Of a DNA stretch of 64,000 nucleotides, positions 32,937-45,165 are shown one piece after another. Numbering within the stretch: the stretch's first letter is position 1; the number at the start of each line of letters is the position of its first letter. Source of the stretch: Hibiscus mutabilis (lineage: Eukaryota > Streptophyta > Magnoliopsida > Malvales > Malvaceae); assembly GCA_019671005.1 (NCBI GenBank), contig CM033718.1, positions 30,458,508 through 30,522,507 on the forward strand, given 5' to 3'. Below the pieces are notes generated by a model. That model made no database searches. It had not been told where the DNA came from and saw nothing but the letters and a program-made list of their open reading frames with translations. A program made the translations under genes and the position numbers.

Positions 32937-34200
32937 TTAATTATCATATTGTGGTTCTCCCAATTCGGCAATTTCTTCACTTTCTTTGATGAAGCCTTCA
33001 TAAAATGGTTTCAATCGATGTCCGTTTACCTTGAAGACTTTGGGCGAGTGTATATCTCGTATTAAAATTGCACCATTAACAAATATGTTAGTGACAACCA
33101 AAGGTCCTTCCCACCTAGACATTAATTTTCTCAAAAATAGTCTTCATCGATACTTGTAAAGTAAAACATTTTGCCCAATTGTGAATTTTTTTCGAGAAAT
33201 TATTTAATCAAAGAGGGTCTTTGTTTTCTCCTTGTAGATGGTTGCATTAATGTAGGCATTATTTCGATTTCTTCAAGTTCTTGTAATTGCAACTTTCTGT
33301 GTTCACCGGCTTCGTTTATCTTTATGTTGAACTACTTGATCGCCCAATAAGCTTGATGTTCCAATTCAACGGGTAGATGACATGCTTTTTCGTAGACAAT
33401 CTGATAAGGGGACATTCTTATAGGAGTTTTATACGCAGTCCGATATGCCCACAAAGTATCATTAAGACGTAGACTCCAATCTCGACGTATGGGGTTAACG
33501 GTCTTTTCTAATATGGACTTGATTTCTCGATTAGAGACTTTGGCTTGACCATTGGTTTGGAGATGATATGCAATCGAGACTCGATGTACCATGTTGTACT
33601 TTTTTAGCAAGTTCTTCATGACGTTGTTGCAAAAATGCATCCCTTGATCACTTATGATGGCCTTGGGGTGTCCTAAACCTAGAAAAGATAATAGTTCTAA
33701 CAAAATCGATGACAACTTTTGAATCATCAGTTTGGGTAGCTCTAGCTTCTACTCACTTCGATACATAATCGACAGCCCATAAAATCTATGCCCCAAACAT
33801 CAAAGATTTTGCAGAATAAAATCGGTGTTTGTGGCATTTGATTTTGGCGTCTTATATTACCTGTCCTTTGGCACTTCTCACAAGATTTGTAGAACATGTA
33901 TGTATCACGGAATAAAGTGGGCCAATAAAATCCACTCTCTAGTACCTTGCGAGTTGTCCATTTTAAAGCAAAGTATCCTCCACAGTTGTCGGTGTGGCAA
34001 AATTGGAGGATTGAATGAGCCTCATGTTGGTGTATGCATCGGCGGATTATTTGATCAGCTCCTATCTTCCACAAGTATGGATTGTCCTATATGTAATATT
34101 TGGCATCAGTTTTTATTTTGTCTCTTTCTGCCCTAGACAAGTGATGTGGTAACGTCCTTGTCACTAGGTAATTTGCGATACCATCACACCATTGTATGAT
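32937..34200 (-). pseudogene. Athila-type integrase of C
   Basis: Integrase with several defects. In the HHCC finger the second His is Tyr (CHTDNCGGYFALKW), while CEKCQRTGN is kept. The first catalytic Asp is present in DVWGIDFMG (about 33790). The second is in AIISDQGMHFCNN (about 33650). The catalytic Glu is replaced by Lys (QTNGQAKVSNREIK; Glu is usual at the K), near 33540. The following WSLRLNDTLWAYRTAYKTP and CHLPVELEHQAYWAIK blocks are open, and the C-terminal part at 32937-33134 ends VNGHRLKPFYEGF. An in-frame stop precedes the HHCC finger and a frame break lies near 33740. Confidence 0.87.
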
Positions 34201-34249
34201 GTCCTTGAATTCTTGGAGGTGTTCTTGGGTCGTATCACAATCAAGTTCT

Positions 34250-35067
34250 TTGATGGTTTCCTACATTGGAGAGTTAGTAACATCTAAAGAAAACAATGAA
34301 TATGCATCCTCATTATTTTTCATGGCATCATAGATATTGAATCTTATGACCTTGCCATCAAATTCCATGGTAAGTGCCCCATCATGCACATTAATGTTTG
34401 TTCTAGATGTTTACAAGAAAGGTCTGCCTAATAAAATCATATTAGGACTAGAAAAATCATTTTCCTCCATGTCTAAAGCATAAAAATCAGCAGGAAATAC
34501 AAGTCCATTAACTTGCACCAAAACATCCTCCAAAACTCTTTTCAGATTAACATTTGACCTATCAGCAAGTTGTATAATCACACATGTACCATTTAGAGGA
34601 TCCATATTGTTAGCACAATATATAGAATATGGCATAACATTAATAGATATTCCTAAATCCAGCATGGCTTTTTCAATCTTAATGCTTTCGATTTTACAAG
34701 GGATGGTGAACAGACCTGGATCCTTGCACTTTTCAGGGAGTTTTCGTTTAAGTACGGCAGACACATTCTCACTCATTCTTACCTTTTCGTTACCATTCAA
34801 TCTCCTTTTGTTCGTGCATAATTCTTTGAGAAATTTTGCATAGCGAAGGATTTGTTTTATCACATCAATCAATGGAATATTTACTTCGACCTTGCGGAAT
34901 GTCTCAGGAATTTCCTTTTCTTGCTCCTCTTTCTTGGTCTTTGGGAACCTTTGAGGAAAAGGTGGTTGAACAACGATGGGTTGAGTTACCTTGCTTCTGT
35001 TGGCATCTTCCTTTTCCAGTTCATACTTGTGCGATTTACCATCCTTGTTGGGAAAAGGGGTTGCCAA
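34250..35067 (-). pseudogene. Athila-type protease of C
   Basis: Protease region with a charged N-terminal linker (PFPQRFPKTKKEEQEKE), the block KQILRYAKFLKELCTNKRRL, KLPEKCKDPGLFTIPCKI and the active site in the group's form, DLGISINVMPYSIY. It goes on to VIIQLADRSNVNLKR and MILLGRPFL, where a TAA (about 34410) ends the frame. Downstream codons (ALTMEFDGKVIRFNIYDAM, then SLFSLDV) are still readable, but the expected RT does not follow. Confidence 0.83.
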
Positions 35068-35434
35068 ATTTTGTCATTTTCTAGCCTTCCCTTCTTCCTT
35101 TTCGGCATCCTCCTTGGGTAAAAGATCCTGCAAGTTCTTGCCACTTCTCAAATTAATTGCATTCACGTTTTGTTTTGGATTCACAATAGTTTCATAAGGT
35201 AACTTACCTCGAGTTTCAGATTGACTAAGAGATGAGGCAATTTAACTTACTTGTGTTTCGAGGTTTTTTTATACTTGACCTCGTCTCTTGTTCGAATTGG
35301 TCGAGGCTGTGAACAAGTTTGTATACAACATCTTCCAAGGGTGGTTTTATCGATGAATATGGTTGTGTGTAACCTCATTGTCGATTGCTCTTTTGGCCAT
35401 AGTTCATATTGGGATGGTCTTTCTAGCCCAAATT

Positions 35435-36369
35435 TTATGAATTTGAGTACAGACTGTACTTCTTTTGGCTGCAAAATCCTCCTATGGCATTGGCTTCTTC
35501 TGTATTTTCTTCTTGGAGTGTGGGGCACATATCGGTTGTATGATTTTGCCTTGTGCAAATTCCACATGCCTTAACTTGTTGTGTATTACCTAATGCCAAT
35601 TTTTTAACAAGAGAGGTTAGATTCGAAATCTTGTTTTCAAGGGAAGACATATTTACCTCATTCACACGTCGAGAGACGGTGTCATGTGTTGACCCAAATT
35701 GTTGAGAGTTTGCGGCCATAATGTTGATGAGGTCTTTGGCTTAGGTTCTTGTTTACGATTGCTCCTCCACTTTCGGCATCCATCATCCTTCTTTCCATGG
35801 GTAATAAACCCTCATTGAAATATTGGATGAGTAGTTGGTCAGACACTCCATGTTGCGGACAGCTTGCACAAAGTTGTTTGGATCGTTCACAATAGTCATG
35901 AAGCATCTAAGAATCTTTTTTTTTAACTCCAAAAATTTCTTTTCTAATGTTGGTGGCTCTCGGGGGTGGAAAATATTTTTCGAAGAAAAGCCTCGACATG
36001 TTCGTCCATGTTTCGATTGATCTAGAGGGTATGTAATATAACCAATCATTCGCATGATCGTCTAGAGAGAATGGAAAGGCACGTAGCTTGACTTGATCCA
36101 CGGTAACATTGTGAGGTTTCATGCTTGAGCACACCACATGGAATTCTTTCAAGTGTTTGTATAGATTCTCATTCTCACGTCCCCTGAAAGTAGGAAGAAG
36201 ATGTATATAGTCCAGATTTTAATTTGAATGGTACCTTAGGATCTTGGTAATCAATGCAAAGAGATTCTATAGAACTTTCAGGTGCTACAAGTTCCCGAAG
36301 AGTTTGTTCAGTGAAGTTGTCAGTTTCAAGGGGTATTTCGGTTTGAGTGTTCTCCAAGTTAGCTTCCAA
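35435..36369 (-). pseudogene. gag: Athila-type gag of C
   Basis: Gag pieces in three frames. N-terminal: ENTQTEIPLETDNFTEQTLRELV (36175-36369). Core: FHVVCSSMKPHNVTVDQVKLRAFPFSLDDHANDWLYYI (about 36040-36150) and the RLFFEKYFPP block, then LLIQYFNEGLLPMERRMMDA (about 35770-35840). C-terminal: a coiled-coil stretch (SSLENKISNLTSLVKKLAL) and a complete zinc knuckle CGICTRQNHTTDMC (CX2CX4HX4C, about 35530-35575). Frame changes divide the parts. Confidence 0.83.
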
Positions 36370-36550
36370 GTTTCATTGTGTGGTCGCTTGTTTGCTTTGC
36401 TTCCCTTCCTTCCTTAATCATTTTTCGGTTTTGTCGTCAGGATCGAACAAAAGATTCTTGTCTGCAAGATAAGAACGAAGCATAAAAGTAGAAAAGGAAA
36501 AGAAAAAGAAAATAAACTAAAGGAAAGTGAAATTAGCTTCTTCACACCAC

Positions 36551-36568
36551 TCCTCGGCAACGGCGCCA
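36551..36568 (-). promoter_or_regulatory. Primer binding site of C (tRNA-Asp type)
   Basis: Minus strand TGGCGCCGTTGCCGAGGA, one base different from the site in B, five bases inside the LTR end. Confidence 0.9.
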
Positions 36569-36573
36569 AGTTT

Positions 36574-37723
36574 TGATGGGTGTCGAATCTGTCAAAAAAT
36601 AATACCTACTTGTTCTTTGGATTTGTAGTAGCGGCAAGTAGGGTCGATCCCACATAGAGCGGTTAATAGATTAAGTTCACAAGCAATTAAAGTAAAAGGG
36701 GGGTTTTGTGTTGAGTTGAAGAAAGCAATTTAAGTAAAAAGGAATTCAATATAATTTGGAACTCTAGTCAAGGTAGAACTTGAAATATTAAATCAAGAAT
36801 TTAGATCATTGACCCACTAAAGATAAATCAACATCAATTTCAAATAGCTTGGTTTCAAGTTAGATGATAACCCACAAATAACTTTAATCTCTTCTTTGAT
36901 AGAAAGTAACTGAATAACCCATAAATTAGTAACTATTATTATCAAGGTTAAAATTCCTTAGATACACCACTAAGAATTAAAGCGTATCAAATAGCATTAA
37001 GAACAATAGAGACCCAAGCACATACTCTTTCTAAGCACTAACACGTTATCTTATGAAGAATATGAATTCATACCTTTAGAAAACTAATCCGAATTTCTTT
37101 ACCACTTGCGTCAATAACCCATGACTTGGGTTTATGCATACATATAACCCAACATACACATAAAGATTAAGCACATAGGATATAAAAATACTTGAATAGA
37201 GATGAAGATAACTTGGGAACAAGAAATCCCACTAAAAGCTTGAAATAATATCCTTGTAACTACACTTGACTAGAATCAGGGGTTTAACTACTCATGGAGT
37301 AGGCGAAAACACAAGAAGAATGATAGGGTTTCAGTTAACTTGGTGTTTTTCCTTCACCCGTTGATCACTATTTATAGGTGAAAATAAGGGGAAGACTTTA
37401 CATTAAGCACAACAACCATAAACTACTCTAATTATGGTAAAAGTAGAAGTCCACTTGTAGTAGGATTGCTTGTCCTCCAAATCCGAAAGTTAGACTTGTG
37501 TCGTGCTCACGCCTTATTTCACGAGTGCTACTGGTTTTGCGTGAAGGATTTTCCAATGATGCCAAAATGGTGCTAAAACTGGTCTTTTACGTATGAAACA
37601 TCTTTAAGGCCCAAAAAGACCTACAAAACCAAATAGGAAATAAATTAAAGGCTTTAAGATAGATTAATGCGCTAAAACATAGGATTTAATATATGAAAAA
37701 ACATTCAAATTAATGACTTATCA
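36574..37723 (-). repeat. 5' LTR of C
   Basis: 1150 bp, same ends as 28753-29901. TATA-like box on the minus strand at 37369-37376. Confidence 0.93.
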
Positions 37724-38911
37724 GTTGGTGGTGTTTCATTATGGATGTGTGGGATGCTGGTGGATGCTAGAGGATTGTTGGAGCAAGAAGAGGAGTTGAT
37801 CGAATAATTGGAGCTTACAAGGCATGAAGAGTTGGAGATGAATCTATTTCTGCCCATGTGGACTTTCTCCCAGATACGTAACATTAATTGAATCTGGAAA
37901 CAAATGACTTTTCTTTAATGAAGCTGCACATACTTTAGGGTACTAAAACTTTAGTTTCACCACCTATAAAAGAGAGAATTGAACGCTACTTCAACAAGCA
38001 GATTTTAGATGATAGTCCCAATCCGAGCTTGTGGAGAACTAGTAGGGCGAAGCTAGACAATTCTCCTCAATGAACGACGCTATCGAGAGAGGCCGGCGGA
38101 GATGAGGCCTACAACATAGTTAGACAACACGAAATGGACTTTTTTCAAGGACATTCGACTCTTTATTTTCTCTTGCTTGATAAACCGTCATACTCTATAC
38201 TTTTAATTATGGTTATTTTAAGCTCGAACACAAGCTAAACCTTTTAGTTGGGATTATTGTATCTTAGGATTTTATGTTTTGATTATTCTATTTCAATGCT
38301 TTAGTTGCTTTATCTTAATCTATTTTGTTCATGTTCTTAATGCGTAGTTAGTTGTAAGAGTTATTCGAGAGAGTTAAGTTATACAAACGTGAATAGTGGG
38401 ACTAAGCTGTCAACTTAGTCTTAATCTGGCTTAGATATAAGTTTAGGGTTTGAACGACTAAAATAGAGTTCTTAAACAAATAATAAGGCCGTTAGGGTTA
38501 ATGCAGACATGTATCACCTTAACCATAATGTTATTAACTCCTAGGAAAAGAGAGAGTCAGAAGTTCATTAGCAAATCTTGTCGAGTAGATGAAAAACTTA
38601 AGGGTTTATGCAGACATGTATTGCTCGTCGCTATAAAATTGATATAGGTAATCAAGCATATATCCTTAGCAATAATCCCAACCTCCATAATTATCTGTTT
38701 ATTCTCTACAGTTGTTTGTCTTAATCATAGTTGTTACTAGATTAGTTAAATTAGTTCACTTAAACCAACATTCACCAATACTTGCAAACACACTCCTAAG
38801 TGCGATATCTTCATTTTTATTGATCCAATCCTCATGGGTTCAACACTCTACTCTAACTTTATTACTTGATACAACGAGTATACTTGCTCTAAAGGGCATC
38901 ACTATTGACAA
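37724..38911 (+). repeat. LTR of A, second part
   Basis: Continues the LTR begun at 28583. It has a TATA box CCTATAAAAGAG (TATAAAAG at 37966-37973) and ends in the Athila-like block TTACTTGATACAACGAG (about 38865-38881). The true LTR end is lost at the junction with the copia gag fragment. Confidence 0.7.
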
Positions 38912-39155
38912 GCACCATCATCTTCCTCCAATCTTTATCAGTGTACTGTTGCCTTATCTTAGGGACGTGTCGGTCACCTTCTTCCTTCATTAGAATGGAT
39001 GCCCCATCTTCCACTACATCCCAAAGGAGGTAGTCATTGGATTTGATGAAGATCCTCATCTTATTCTTCCAGTATGGTTAGTTTGCCTCATTGAAGAAGG
39101 GCGGTTTGGTGATGGATTGTGACTCATAGAGGTTGTTGCCGGAAGTAGAGGCCAT
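38912..39155 (-). pseudogene. gag: Copia gag N-terminal fragment
   Basis: On the minus strand ATG at 39155 opens MASTSGNNLYESQSITKPPF, and the frame continues with YWKNKMRIFIKSNDYLLWDV and VEDGASILM. This is the N-terminal gag block of plant copia elements (the part that precedes the UBN2 region). One stop lies in the place of the usual Tyr/Phe before PYW. Only about 80 codons remain; the rest is lost at the border with A. Confidence 0.75.
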
Positions 39156-40576
39156 GGCTTGATGTGTAGATTCACCAAACACCTTATGATCAAATCAAGA
39201 GAGTGTAAATCCTTCCAATGAATGTAGCTCTTGGGATGATCAATAAATGCAAGATGGACAAGAGGGATGGATTGACAATTTAAAATTTTGGTGGAAGCAA
39301 CTGGAAAGGTAAGAAATTTGGGACACAATATTTATGGTGGTTCAACCTTCTCAACAAGGTTTACATCCACTACCTTAGCTCTTCGCACTAAGGATTTCTC
39401 AAATCCACTAGATTTGTTTTCCTTTTGAGGCTAAAGGAGATAACCTTACAAACTCCCTTAAGACATATACCTCAAAGTCTTAAGAATCTTCACAAAGAAA
39501 AATACAAATAGAGCAAACTGAAAATTCCCCACTAGGTAAATTGGTTGCACAATTCTAGGCTCACTCAAACCCCAAAACTTGAATAAAATAGATACAATAA
39601 GAACTCTTAAGTAGGTTTACAAGATTTTATAATAAAGGCTTCAAAGATTGTTGGATGTGTGCTTGAATGCTCTAGACTATATCAATAGTTGGTGAAGCAG
39701 CTTTGGAGACTTGATTTTATACCCCCTCATTTATTTCTAGCCGTTTGGGTAGTTTAGATATTGATTATAGCTGTTGTTCTTTATTTTTCCAGCAGTAAAT
39801 GTTGTCTGCCAACACTGGGTATCGGTACTCAGGGACGGGTATCGGTACCTGCTATAAGAAGAAAGAGTCAAAGCAACAAAAGGTATGGATACGAGGGAAG
39901 CTCTATCGATATGGAGTGTATATTTACAAAGGATATTGATACAATAAAGGTCGTATCGATGCTGATTTTCTCACTGGAATCCTTGAAAGTTTTGCACAAA
40001 AAAGCATATTGATACGCATATGAGAGCATCGGTATGCGTTACCTAATTTTCAAAGTTTATGATTCCAATAAACTAACAAGATAATGATAAAAAATTAAAT
40101 GCAAAGATTTACAAAATCTTTAACCCTGTACTGGTACGTATGAAGTCGTACCGATACTCAGAAGCAATTTGGTTTCCAGGTTTGAAGGGTGTATTGACAC
40201 GGTTACACGCGTATCGGTACTCTATACCCAATAAGTATAAGACGAAATTATAGTAGCTAAAAACCGTACCGATACAGCCTTAAGCCTATCGGTACTCTTG
40301 TACCAAAATAGCTATTTTTTAGTACCAAACACTTAAAAAGACTTTGGGGTTTAATATTTTGACTTAGAAAATATTTTAAGTTCAAATCCTTGTCAATTTG
40401 TGAGTCTTTAAAAGCCTTCAAAAATTTATTTCATTTTACAAATTAGTCCTTTTATAAGGTTTTACACTACCAGTGAATCTCCTAAGCTAAGGTGAGTTTC
40501 ATTTTTTTAATTGTGATCCTAAAGACTTGGAATTAGAGATTAGACATGAAATGACAAATTATTCCTCTTTGAATTG
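39156..40576. repeat. Unassigned retroelement leader/LTR with GTATCGATAC words
   Basis: No gene seen. The part 39820-40310 repeats ATCGGTAC, GTATCGATAC and variants about ten times. It probably belongs to the copia element whose gag begins at 39155, but LTR ends and a primer site were not found. Confidence 0.4.
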
Positions 40577-41463
40577 TCACACCCCGAAAACTGGTCTAGT
40601 CAGAATTAGCTTCCAGTGATTGGAAATTTTGTATCGGATATGCCCGAATGATGTAATTGCTGAATCTTGTACCCAATTTGAAGTAATGAAAGTTATTTAG
40701 GCTTAATTGAAGTTTCTGGCCTTTTGTAAAAATGGAAGTTAGGGATTTCATTGAAAATGCTAAAAATGCTGAATTTGGGCATGGCGTATCGATACGATAG
40801 GGCCTGTATTGGTACAACCTAACTGTTTCGAACTAACTTACCCAATTCAGTTTAGTTGTATCGATACGGCCATAAGGTGTATCGATACGGTTCCCTGTCA
40901 AAAATTATTTTTCTGACCAATTTGTAAAGATTGAAAGTAGGGGGCTGAGTCACCTACTAGCTTATCACTTCTCCACGTGAGATTGATCAGAAAAGGATGA
41001 CAATTGGTCATCAATTGTCAAAAGTTCGAAAAGATTGAGAAAATGTATTAATTAATGGGTTAAGCAAACCCTTTGCTAAGGGAATGTTTCCCATTGGCTA
41101 AGGGTAAGGTGGAGAATGATTAAGGCTTTAGTCACCTTGAAAAGAACAAGGAAAAAGCCTTCATTGTTTTGAATCTCCCGAAACAAAATCTCACCTTTGT
41201 TTTAAAGGAACCAAGCACACACCTCCATTGTCATCTTCCTCCTCAAGCTCAAGCAAGCACCTCGATCCAATCATTGACCTTTGTGTGATTTCAATACACC
41301 AATTGTAAGCTTGTGAATTTGTAAGTAAAACTCCTATGTCAATTTAATGATTCCATCAATCCTTAGAGTTTAATTTCAAGATTTGAGTCTTGAATGTTCA
41401 AGCTAAGCCCATGTGTTAGATGGTTGATTTCTTTATTTTAATGTTGATCCTTAAATTAAGTAA
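40577..41463 (+). repeat. Chromovirus-like LTR fragment
   Basis: Begins TGTCACACCCCGAAAACTGG, the start typical of Tekay-type LTRs. It contains GTATCGATAC twice near 40785 and 40860. It ends without a recognisable ACA end, so it is truncated. Confidence 0.55.
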
Positions 41464-42360
41464 AATTAAATTTTTTTAATCATTAAAGTTTTGAAAATTA
41501 TAAAATTGATATTAAATTTATCAATTGTTATAATATGGTCATTACACAATATAAAATTGTGATGAGTTTCGACGAGTTTAAGAATCATTTTATAATAGTA
41601 TGATAAAGTAATGACCATTTTGTAATTTCTAAAATATCAATAATCAAAAATATTATTTTTATTTAATTTAATGATCATTGTACATTAACCTTTTATTTAT
41701 TGTGTGTGGTAGTGATTTGGACCAACGCAACACTAGAATAATAAGGGAGAGAAAAAAAAGAAAGTTGTGTGGCAGCAGGAACAATATTATCGACTAAATA
41801 AATATATAGTGAGAAGGGAGAGGCAGATAAGGTGTCAAGATTTGGATGTTGTTCCCCACAGCATCAAGGGGGAATTGTAGAATCGAAACATTTATGAAAA
41901 TCCGGTGGATTTGTTTGTGTTATGTCGCAATGAGTTAATGCTTGGAGATGGACCGTTGAAATGTGATTAGAAATATGAGATATAAGCATCATGTCTTGTC
42001 CCACCATAACCATTGTTTGTTGCATCTTTAAATGCCAAAACGTCAAAGCAGCATTGGGCTTTGATAATAACATTCGTATGTAAAATGGTTTTTGGAGATC
42101 CAAATATGAACAGCCCCATTCTTTTAAGCTACATGGGCTAGGTTCTGGGCGTCAGAGGCAATTAATTTCCTCTTTCTTTGGTGGGTTCTCATTTATGTTT
42201 TATAATTGTTTACTTTTGCTCACTAAATTTTAAAAATAATGATGTAGTTACTTATGTTATAAATTAATAAAGTTCTAGTTATTGAATGCTCCATTAATTT
42301 GATGGCATGGTACGTTAGTAAAAATGGTTAAATTTTAATTTGATCCTACATAAAATTATC
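41464..42360. other. AT-rich stretch, nothing recognised
   Basis: Low-complexity A/T sequence at 41464-41700, then a 79-codon minus frame (41864-42103) without recognisable domains. I do not call a gene here. Confidence 0.35.
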
Positions 42361-42691
42361 TCTAAATTTACATTCTTTTAATTAGAAAATCATGGAAATT
42401 ATGCCATCTTGACAACATACAAGGGTGACTAAGCTTCCTGATGTAAATGGTGTAATTAAAGACTTAGTCCTTAGGTTTTCCACCTCTTGCACCAAAGTCA
42501 TTCAAATTTACTTACACTCCAATCTTCATATTTCATATTTCTTACAATTTAATCCTTAATACTTCAAATTAAACATTAATAACCCAAAACTAATCGAATT
42601 AAATAATTCTGGGACTAAGATCGAACACCGAAAAATGAATTTTGCTTGTCGAAAATTGAAATATTATTGAACAAGTTTTAAGTGTGTTACA
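42361..42691 (-). repeat. Chromovirus-like LTR fragment, minus strand
   Basis: On the minus strand it starts TGTAACACACTTAAAAC directly after an AT/purine tract that follows the integrase remnant. Part of it (42465-42600) matches, inverted, 43745-43910. Confidence 0.6.
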
Positions 42692-43744
42692 ATTATCCTT
42701 CCTAAAATTCATCCTCGAATTTACTAAATATAAAAAACTAAGAGTATAAGTTTTCTTCACTTCCATGTAACCTCTTTTATACTTAACTGAAGAGGTTCCT
42801 TCGATTTAGAATTTTTTAACTTGTTGAGCTAATATCAAAAGTGAATCCTTGAGGATTTAAACCAAATCATGTACAAAAGATTGTAGCAATTCTTGTGGAG
42901 CATAGAGATGCGGATACTAGAGAGCTAATCGATAGGCAACAGGACCAACCCTTCAATTACTTCGAATACACTGATATAATAAGGACTGAGTTTGTCTTTC
43001 GTCCACGTTGAAGTATTTCCTTCCACGTAAACTCCCTTAGAAAGACTTTTTCATGATCTACATAATATTTTTTTTGTCTAACGAATGCAGCCTTCAACCT
43101 GTCGTAAATCATAACCTTTTCTTTTGTTTCTTAAATCAATCAAGGACTAACATATTGTCTTTCCCCAGTTTAAGCCAACAAAATGATGTACGACATTTAC
43201 GTTCATACAGAGCTGTAAAAAGGAGACACCTAAATTGAAGCTTGATATCTATTATTGCATGCGAATTCATTCAGAGATAAGGACTTCTCCCAGTTGACCT
43301 CATAACTACTTACACATGCTTTGAACATATCTTCTAGAGTCTAAACAATCCTTTCTAGATGACCATCAATATGGGGATGGAAAATCATACTAAGGTTGAC
43401 ACGTGTGCCTAAGGCTTCTTGTAGAGACTTTTAGAATCGGGAAGCAAAATGTGGATCTTGACAAAAAAATCTCTAACTTAAGTACATCATAAATCCAACT
43501 TATTTCTTTAATGTGTAAATTAGCAAGCTTTAAAAGGATGACGTCCATTCGGACTATAGAAACATAAGATCATTCTTTCTCGTAGTCCAGAGAGAGCTTG
43601 GTGTTCAGCTTGACTAATTGACAAGTAAAGCACTTGGAAATATACTCTATGATAGACTTTTTTCATCACAGACCAACATGTATCACCCTTAAAATTGGTG
43701 TAGTAATTTTTTGATATCCGATGATCAGAAGTAGTTTCTCTTAG
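42692..43744 (-). pseudogene. Chromovirus integrase remnant
   Basis: Strongly decayed integrase on the minus strand. Recognisable pieces: QAEHQALSGL (end of the HHCC finger, about 43600), DPHFASRF and LQEALGTRVNLSMIFHPHIDGHLERIV (about 43345-43460, with the Glu kept), EFACNNRYQAS (about 43240), the FTWKEI and ISVFEVIE tail blocks, and PVAYRLAL near 42930. Many stops. RT and upstream parts are absent. Confidence 0.7.
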
Positions 43745-45165
43745 TTCTAACAATTTAATTTTTGGTTATTAGCATTTAATTTGAAGTATTAAGGATTACA
43801 GACTAAATTGTAAAAAAATATAAAATGTGCAATTTTGAAGGTTAGTAAAGTTGAAGGTCCTTAGTGAAAGAGCTGGAAAACTAAAGGATTAGATCTATAG
43901 TTATGCCATTTTCCCTAAGTGATCTTAGTCGCCACATAGATGTTCATTGCCTAATTATTCTCACAATTTTCATTTAATGAAAATTGTAATATTTGGTTAT
44001 TAGTAGATAGACCATGCCGCAACCCTTAGGGAGAGAGAAGATAATGGTTATCTTCTCCAAACTCTCATTCACACCATTATTGAATGCTCCATGAACCATA
44101 AACCGTTGTTATCAAATTACTCCTAATTTATCCATCATTTCTTCAACCTAACATCATATTTGGTAAGTACAAACTCTTAGCTTTCATTTGGTATTAATTT
44201 CATTCAATTTGGAGCATATGTTTTCATGAATCCTAAACCCTAAAGTTTAGGGTTTTATGAAATTAAGGACTCATATGTGGAATTAAGTTAATTACGAGCT
44301 TCATAGTAATTTTCCAAGATTTTTAGGGCTTTAGAGGATCAAAGCCTAATCTCTTTAAATTAGGGATTCTATATCAATTAGAGCCATGAGTTCCATGAAT
44401 TATTGGAAATTTGTTTTGATGATATCCTTGTTTAATTTCATGTTGGAACAATTCTTGATAGTAGAGTCATTAATCCGACAATGGATACTAAGGGAATTCA
44501 AGCTCGTTTTAGAAATTTGTAAGGCTCTGTAACTTCAGTGAGTATTGTTTCAAGTCCTGGAATGATTCGATATCATTCCATCACTTTTTCTTTTGATTTA
44601 TGATTCATAGGTGATTCAATGGGCTTAGCTCAATTAGAGCAATCTTGGATGGCAAATTGTTGCAATGGTATGTTTGGTAAGCTCATACGTCTGATTTAAG
44701 TTCCATGCATGTATATATGTATATAAATCTATTGAATTACTATCCTTGAAAGTAAGTTATGCCATTATGAAAATTTTGATGGATATGTTAAGCCATGGAG
44801 ATTTAATCTCACCTATGAATTAAGCTATGATCTATGATGATTATGGAGCTTTAAGCTCACCTTTGAATCAAACTATGGACTATAAAGGTAACCTTGGATA
44901 ACAAGTTAACTTTGGGTACATTTGACATGCTAGAGAATTCATTGAGCTTATGTATGATTATGAATTATGATCCTTTGGTGTTTAGAAGGGATGTTTGTGG
45001 TCATCATTGACGGTTAAGAGGATGGACCTTTCTTTGTTTACAAGCGACAATAGGTGGAATTCGCGTATCTATGTGTTACTTGTGGTCCAATGAACAAAAA
45101 GATATTTCTTTGTTAAATCATGTGAATTTATGATTATGAACTTGTTGATTAAAAAAGATCATGTC
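43745..45165 (+). repeat. Chromovirus-like LTR fragment, plus strand
   Basis: The first 165 bases are the inverted match of 42465-42600, so the same LTR family sits on both sides of the integrase remnant in opposite orientation. The rest has no coding capacity. Confidence 0.5.

Larger units (their letters stand above)
28753..37723 (-). mobile_element. Element C: Athila-type Ty3/gypsy, lacks RT and RNase H
   Basis: Full-length minus-strand element with LTRs at 28753-29901 and 36574-37723, primer site 36551-36568, gag, protease, integrase and post-integrase ORF. The protease frame runs through about 300 bases into integrase with no RT or RNase H in between. The flanking five bases are GAAGG and GTTGG, so a target duplication is imperfect or lost. 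The LTRs differ at scattered positions. It lies inside the LTR of A. Confidence 0.92.
24514..38911 (+). mobile_element. Remnant A: 3' part of a plus-strand Athila-type element
   Basis: Pieces 24514-24941, 26551-28582 (interior) and 28583-28752 plus 37724-38911 (LTR) belong together once the solo LTR and element C are taken out. It keeps a decayed post-integrase ORF, two G-tract modules and an LTR. Everything upstream (gag to integrase) is missing. The right end is cut near 38911 by a copia fragment. Confidence 0.75.

Noticed and set aside
28748..37728. Target-site duplication of element C (GAAGG / GTTGG)
   Set aside because: Only three of five bases match; not reported as a duplication.
41864..42103. 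79-codon minus-strand frame
   Set aside because: No recognised domain, no splice or promoter support; could be an exon scrap but cannot be supported.
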